Of a DNA stretch of 64,000 bases, positions 57,661 to 64,000 are shown piece by piece (the first letter of the stretch is position 1; each line of letters opens with the position of its first letter). The position numbers and the translations under genes were made by a program. The DNA is from Epiperipatus broadwayi (lineage: Eukaryota > Onychophora > Udeonychophora > Euonychophora > Peripatidae): positions 186,001-250,000 of the forward strand of contig JAQFVV010000320.1 of assembly GCA_028023455.1 (NCBI GenBank). Reading direction: 5' to 3'. The notes beneath the pieces are model-generated. The model was not told where the DNA came from. It saw only the letters and a program-made list of their open reading frames with translations, and made no database searches.

Positions 57661-59089
57661 TTGGTATATTTAGATTAAGTTGTAGTAATTTAATATTTAT
57701 ATAATGTTTTTATTTAGTAATGCACTAAAAACAATATATATATTGTCACCTTTTATTTAGGTCCCTGTATTAAATAATCCAAAATTTTAAATGATAATAT
57801 ATTTGGCATTAAAATCTTAATAAAGTGGCCTTTAAATAAAGATTGTTTTGGAAGCACTGGGAAATCTGCTTAAGTGGAGATGAGATTTCAAACCCAGTCT
57901 AGGCTCTGACTAGATTAAAATAACAATCTAAAAGTATTGTTATTAATTGGGAGATAAATATATTGCTATTTTATTATTGTTGAATAGCAATTGAAATAAA
58001 TAAATAAGTAAATCAAATTTGTAAGTCTTGTAAAATGAATTGTTATAGTAAATTACTTAAGCATAATTTTTTTATGTAGTGAATCTAAAACTGTCTTGAA
58101 TCATTATGGGTAGTTATTAAAAATGAAGCCAGAGGGGGTAATATTAATTATTCACACTAAGATTATTGGTTTTAATTGCTCCCACAATCCATTGTAAAAA
58201 CAAGCTATATATGATCTAACCAAGTTGTACGAGGGGTGGATTAAGAAAAAGAGAACTAAACAACAACAACTTCAACTCTGATTTTTTAAAATAAGGAGGA
58301 AAAAAGCTAAAAATTAGAAAATTTTGGAATCTAATTGAAGGGGATTATAATATATTAATATCTAAAAATGCTTGAATAAAAAATCTCAAAACCTTGCTAT
58401 CGTTTAAACACCATTCTTCTATTGATTGATAATTCTTAAAAAGTTATACTGGAGAAAAAATGGAAACCTTTTGCTTCATAATTGTCTACTATAAATATTG
58501 CTTCAAACCCAAAAAAATTCAAGAAAAAGTAAGCTTTTACTTTTATTTTGTTCATATGTTTAAAATTTTATCTTTAAAAATGATGCATAAATTATTTATA
58601 ATTAAACTAAAGAGCTGATAATGTTTGTATTTTCGTGCCCTAGTAAACATAAAGCAGAACATCTGATCGTTTGTAAATTATAATTTCTACAAAATAATTC
58701 TAAATACTTTCGAAGAAGAATGCCAAAAGATAAATTAAACAAATAAATTAAAAAAAAGTCATGTTTGAAATCATCTAAATTTTAATAAAGTAAAAGGAAA
58801 ATGCATAAATTTGTTGTTTATTTTTATTAAGAAGTTAGACTCATCTGCCAGATAGCTATCATGCCAACCTCTTTAATTATAGAAATGGAAAATTACAGAT
58901 TCATTAAAATACTTAGGATATCATATTTACAATTGGATAACTTCGTCTTAGTATTGTTAAACAGTTATTATTTTGCCAATGGAAATATAATAAAATAAAT
59001 GTTTACTTTTAAAATTTTATTGGAAAAATATACATCATCGTAATAGTGTTTTAAAATGTTTACAATGCTCAGATTATTTAAAGTTGTTA
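57661..59089. other. AT-rich stretch, nothing recognised
   Basis: No motif or repeat family was identified. Confidence 0.5.
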
Positions 59090-59420
59090 CACATTACTAT
59101 GCAGAGGGAAAACCAAACCAATAAATAACTTTAAAAAGAAAAGTTAAATATGATAATTGCAATAAAATTTTAAAGTAATTTTCAAGGAAAATCATCTGGA
59201 GTAAAATGTAAATAAACTAATTTTAATTACAGTCTACTTGAAATGTATAAATCTTGTCTTACTATGTTCATATTGAATAAATCAATAAATGTCTTTAAAA
59301 AGTGTTTTGAAGATTATAATAACTTATAAAGTTATTTAGGAAAATTATCTAGAGAAAAGTAGATAAACCTATCCATTTAAGTATGCTATAATTGGAAGTG
59401 TGAATTTTAATTGTCTCATT
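59090..59420. repeat. two diverged direct repeats of about 165 bp
   Basis: TTACTATG, AATAAATAACTTTAAAAAG and GGAAAATCATCTGGAG at 59093-59200 recur as TTACTATG, AATAAATGTCTTTAAAAAG and GGAAAATTATCTAGAG at 59258-59355. Function unknown. Confidence 0.45.
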
Positions 59421-60049
59421 AATTATTGGTACAGAAACCATTAAATATTTTTTTTTTGCCTTTGGAGAAATATTGAATATTGCCTTATTATATTAGCATC
59501 AAACAGGATAATAAAACTATATATATGCATTATCTCATCATAATATCAATTATTATCAGTTCAATTCACAAAGATGAAATAACTTGGACGAATTGTATAA
59601 AATTTAATGGAAGAAAATGTTGTTTATTATTTTTTTATAATTGCTGTGTTATGTATATTATTTACGTCATGTGTTATTTGGGAATTTTATTTTTAAACAT
59701 ATATGTTTTATTGTGGCATGAAAAATATATATATTGAGTTAAAAAAAAAAGAAAAAGATGTGTAAAATATATACATCTATTACATGTATTTTTATTTTTT
59801 AGTTAAGGGAAAACATGATATTACATGGATCGTTTATCTAGAGAAAGTGAGAGATATTTACTTCTCTCATATTTTTTAAAAACAGATTTTAATGTGTATT
59901 ATTAAAGAGTGAACATGCAGACATTCTATTAAAGATATTAGAATAATGGAATTATTTTCTTATATAAAAGAAAATTTGATATAAGCCTTTTTCATTTTGT
60001 AATTTTGTATAGAAATGAACTTGTCTGCTTTGAATACAAATACAGGTTG
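59421..60049. other. AT-rich stretch, nothing recognised
   Basis: The plus frame at 59480-59737 is hydrophobic and low-complexity (I, Y, L, C) with no motif, probably chance. Confidence 0.45.
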
Positions 60050-61000
60050 GTCTTTATTGCTTAAATATGTTGTGCTCTCTGTAACAAAGGTATCAGTGTC
60101 ATTTTAAAAGAATTAATGATCATTTGACATATATTTTGGTTTGTCTATTGATACATTAATGATTCTGCATTGTGAAATGGAATATGTATATCTCCAATGT
60201 TATTGTTAGTGTTGTTTTACCTTGCTATAATATTGAGACTGATTTGTGATAGTTTTTAGCTGATAGGATGTTCCAATAGAATGGCATCCAATAGATTAAT
60301 ATTAATATTGAGCATGAGTTGATGGAGAGTCACCTATTGCTGATTCCATGAGAGGAAGTTTTGGTAGAGGCTAAGTAGTAATTAATGCTTATTAGTATCA
60401 ATAATCCTAAGAGAAAGGATATCCATGGTCTGAATTCTATTTTTTCTGTGATGAGGCAAAGCCCACACATGTGTATACCCATAGAGAGGTAGTAGAATTA
60501 GCCATATTAGTATACAACTGTCATGTTGTTTTATAGAGCCTCCCTTTTTGGTGTTAAATCCCTCATGATGATATACAGTTAGTTTTTACACCATGTATGG
60601 TGAAGTATAGTAGTTCAAAAATTATCTGGCAAGGATAAAATAAGGTTAGATTAAGAAACACTTATCTATCTGTAGTGTTTGATTAATTGTTATAGTGTTT
60701 TATTATGTTGTAGGATCTTTATCACTTATAGACAGACCAAACCAAGATCTATTAATGATTGTAGAAATTTTTAGATGTAAAAGTAAGAGATTGCACATGA
60801 GCAGTGTGGATTCATCTTCATCAAATAATAATTTAACAATGTATTGGTAAGATCAGTTAGGTATTCAATAATCAGGTTGTGGACATAGATAATGCTTTAG
60901 TGACATGTGTGTATTTGACTTTTGATGTTTGTTCTTTAATACACCAAACTTATTTATTTCAAATCTTAATCAGTTAGTAATTGTACAGAATATGATAATT
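60050..61000 (-). pseudogene. LINE reverse transcriptase relict, C-terminal (thumb) part
   Basis: On the minus strand near 60560-60400 a 54-codon open stretch reads GGSIKQHDSCILIWLILLPL, then YGYTHVWALPHHRKNRIQTM, then DILSLRIIDTNK. This fits the P-x-L-x-YG-x-x-VW ... IQ-x-x-D/N-x-x-LR-I pattern after the catalytic palm of LINE reverse transcriptases. Upstream, LLFDEDESTLLMCN (about 60840) is weakly suggestive of a decayed catalytic-box neighbourhood. Stops are frequent. It may belong to the same family as the 30-40 kb LINE, which lacks this part. Confidence 0.5.
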
Positions 61001-62219
61001 GCCCTTATCATATTCTGATAAAAGAAATGGTTTCAGTATAATGCAACCCTTGATAATTTTTAATTCTAAATTTAAACTTGGTGCATATCCTAAAGTTCTA
61101 AATATACTGCTAGTTTTGTAATTTAAGTGCTAGTGCAGCTTAAATAAGTTTCATTAGTTCATTCCTTAAGATAGGCTAAAGAGTAATAAATGATATTCTT
61201 AATATCATTGCATAAGTTAGTTGCATTGACTAAGTGTATGGTCAATGGTATATCAAGTATTTTTCCCATTCCCGAATCTATTTTGATGTATTTGTTTTAT
61301 TTCATGCCATGTCTGTGAATTAAAAAGTTGTAAATAATGTAAATAAAGTTTGTTGTGTTTAAAAATTTATTTAGTTGCCTGTAATCTTATTGCTAAGCAC
61401 CGTATATACATTATTATTGTTATTGCTATCAACCCATCAGAAGATTATAAATTGAAATCATCATCGACCAATATAGTACTATTAACTATATTATGCTATA
61501 TCATAATAATTTTGTTAAGCCTTATAATTTATTAGTACATCTAATGCATTATCACACAATAATCAAAATGTTAATAACTTAGAGTACAGATTATTTTAAG
61601 TAATAGATTAAAAGATAAATATAATATTGATTTAATTGATTTAGTTAAATACAGGGCTATCATTCACTGATCTTGATCACATGGTTTATAATTATTTGAG
61701 AAAAGGAATTTGGTAAGTTATTGTATTTATTTATTAAAAAGGTATTCCTATTTCTTAAATATTAAAGTTATAAGAGTTATTGAGCTCATAAAGTTTATGT
61801 GTAACTGCTAAATCTAGTTCTTAATTTGAGTTTATATTGAGAGCTGTTTTGTGCATTAAGTTTGAGTAGTGGCAAAATCCCTCTCACTGACCCAAATATA
61901 TTGTGTATAATGATTTTGAGTGTTTTAACCCTGAAAAGAATTAGTTGTTAAGTTTCAAGGTAGAACTTAAATTTGTAATAAATTTTATATCTAATCGATT
62001 ATTATAGTTGGATTTGAAATAAATTACTTTCACTGTTTTATGAAAGTCAACCAAACTTTAAGTTAAATTACTTCTTTTGTTGTAAAAAGTATAGCTTGTT
62101 TTAATTTCATGATAAATATTCCGGTTGTGTCAAGCTTGAAATCCCTATTTTTATTTAGCTTATCTTTTTACCATTTAATACCATATTAGTTTATAGTTTA
62201 AGATTTCAGTCTCCATCAT
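61001..62219. other. AT-rich stretch, nothing recognised
   Basis: No motif or repeat family was identified. A plus frame at 61350-61535 looks like a chance frame. Confidence 0.5.
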
Positions 62220-62530
62220 TACATTGTTCTTCAATTTCATCTTGATCATTCTTTTAGTTATTCATTCTCATTTGACATTAATTCATTATCATAATTGATT
62301 AATCATACATTAACTTTTATTCTTTTATCATCTTCATTATTCATTAACTCTTATTCTATCATCATCTTAATCATTCATTATTCTCATACATCTTCGCTCT
62401 TTTCTCTTCATTCTTAGACTCATTTCATTCCACCATTTAATTAGTACTTTTTTCCCTCATTTATTTAGTCATCTACATCATAATTTACTTATCATTTCAT
62501 TTATAAGTTTAATTTCATAATCATTCCAGA
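62220..62530. repeat. TCATT-rich low-complexity tract
   Basis: Degenerate simple sequence dominated by TCATT, TTATC and CATTC words on the plus strand, with almost no G. Probably an old microsatellite. Confidence 0.75.
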
Positions 62531-63034
62531 GATATAATTATTAGTTATTCATTGGTTTGCTGAACATCAAATTTAACTCATCATATTTTGTTTGTTTGGA
62601 TTTCAAAGCTGGTTTGACCAGAAGTTATTATCTTGATTAATCACCTGGTGATCTTCAGATCTATAGTTTCATGCTAGCTTTATTCAATACAGGAATCATT
62701 TCATTAATTTTACATTTTTGTTTCTTTATGCTTATATTCTTGATAATGAGAGTATGATAGGTTGCATAGGAGAATTTAGTCACTAAAACATGCGGCATGA
62801 TTCGTTTGTGACCAGTTAGATCAGAGAGAAGATTACAATTGAGATTATGGTGCAACATAGTGAGTGGCTTGATTGATTGATTAAGGATGTAGCTAGGTTA
62901 TATGGGATTATGGCACCCAGAAATGTGTGGGCCTAACTGTCCAATGATCAGAGGGAAGGTTACAATATATATGTTTCTTTCAATCACAATTTTCATTAGT
63001 ATACTTAACTTGAAATAAAAATGTGGATAATCCC
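62531..63034. other. AT-rich stretch, nothing recognised
   Basis: No gene or repeat was identified. A minus frame at 62858-62661 is unremarkable. Confidence 0.5.
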
Positions 63035-63715
63035 CAAATTAATTAATTCAATCACTATTATGGATAGGTTCTGCTTTTATTTAAAATTAAACATGACAAC
63101 CAAATTATGATTGAAGGAAAAAATATTTTTTGGTTTTTAGTGTAGTAAAATAAAACTTTTTATAAAATATTTTATATATATATATTAGATTTTATTTTTA
63201 GTACTCTGATATTTTAATGGTCTTCTTACAACTATTTATGTTCAAATTTAAAAACTGAGAATATAAACAATGTCACTATATTTCTAATATCAAAAAATAT
63301 AATTTGCATGTGTTAAAAATCATGTAAAAGATTTTGATATTTATGAAAGTAGCTTTTTTTTTTAAAAAAATTTTATTTTTTTTTAGTTAAACAATTAGAG
63401 AAATAGAGATTACATACTTTTTTATTTTAATTAACTATAAATACTTTTTAATGAATTAGACATAAAATTCAATAAAAATGTATTTTTAAAAAACTATCAC
63501 CATCAATAGATAGCTGTACATTATTGAAATTTACTGAACCAATAGTAATGAAGTTTGAAATTTGATGCACCAATACTGTTAGTCTAAACAACCCTGAAAT
63601 ATTGCATTATCATGTTGCATTTCACCAATACCTAACACATGTATAAAATTGGAAGAAAATTCATTTGATAGAAGTACCTTAAAAAGCGGTTACAAGATTT
63701 GACCCAAATACTGAA
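63035..63715 (+). repeat. dispersed repeat family X, uninterrupted copy
   Basis: Best reference copy, about 680 bp. It begins AAATTAATTAATTCAATCAC and continues TTTTTGGTTTTTAGTG, AAATTTAAAAACTGAGAATA, AACAATGTCACTATATTTC, TTAAAAATCATGTAAAAG, CACCAATACTGTTAGTC and AACCCTGAAATATTGCATTA. It ends near TTACAAGATTTGACCCAAAT. No coding sequence and no clear terminal repeats, so its class is open. Confidence 0.75.
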
Positions 63716-64000
63716 TGAAGATAATTAAAGCATATGAAAAATTGTAACCTGGACTAAATGAAGACTGCTGGTTTAACATGAAATGTATCTAGGTGATCAT
63801 TTTTTTTGTAGATGTCATTGTTCAAAAGATCAAAGTATATATAATCAAATGAAGGTTGTAAGTATATTTAAAATATTACACATGTGGAGTTGAATTATTT
63901 CATGTGATTATGTTTAATAATAATAGACATATTAATTTAGATCTTTATTTAAAATAATATTATAATTTTCAACCTAACAAATGATTAGTAATAATCATTA
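63716..64000. other. AT-rich end of window
   Basis: The last 65 bases resemble the 57-kb direct repeat unit. Otherwise nothing was recognised. Confidence 0.5.

Overview
This is a eukaryotic nuclear window, by eye about three quarters A+T. I find no intact host gene: every recognisable coding trace is a decayed transposable-element protein. The content (RTE-type and other LINEs, ZBED5-like and TTF/DUF4371-like hAT transposons, tRNA-headed SINEs, many fold-back elements) fits an invertebrate metazoan. I cannot name the species or phylum. Long open frames are rare, and most short ones are chance frames in low-complexity DNA.

Layout. 0-10 kb: AT-rich DNA with a degenerate tandem array (0.94-1.59 kb), two tRNA-headed SINEs with clear target duplications (3.3 and 9.6 kb) and a 5'-truncated RTE LINE (7.3-8.4 kb). 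10-19 kb: an older RTE tail, a MITE with long inverted termini, a head-to-head pair of a dispersed family here called X, a pyrimidine-rich relict stretch and fold-back elements. 19.7-22.9 kb: a hAT transposase relict split by a LINE. 22.9-30 kb: a cluster of fold-back elements of three families, a near-perfect 100-bp-arm hairpin, a SINE and LINE tails. 30.3-39.9 kb: one long decayed LINE (ORF1 with a zinc knuckle, endonuclease, reverse transcriptase) on the minus strand, interrupted twice in its reverse transcriptase by two diverged copies of an unclassified 2.8-2.9 kb sequence. 40.4-44.6 kb: a tandem array, then a family X copy carrying a complete-ended 2,855-bp hAT element and two SINEs. 45.4-50.8 kb: a three-level nest (RTE on minus, split by a fold-back element, itself split by an RTE on plus). 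51.4-52.6 kb: an internally deleted hAT. 53-64 kb: sparse LINE relics, hairpins, degenerate repeats and another family X copy that serves as an empty-site reference.

How the parts relate. The LINEs presumably supplied the copying machinery for the SINEs, whose A-tails and 11-18 bp target duplications fit that route. The hAT copies are marked by 8-bp target duplications and terminal inverted repeats. Nesting gives a relative order of insertion. The least explained items are the twin 2.8-2.9 kb units in the LINE reverse transcriptase, the very short SINE family with two head lengths, and the abundant fold-back families. All coordinates and similarities were read by eye, so element borders are approximate except where a target duplication fixes them.
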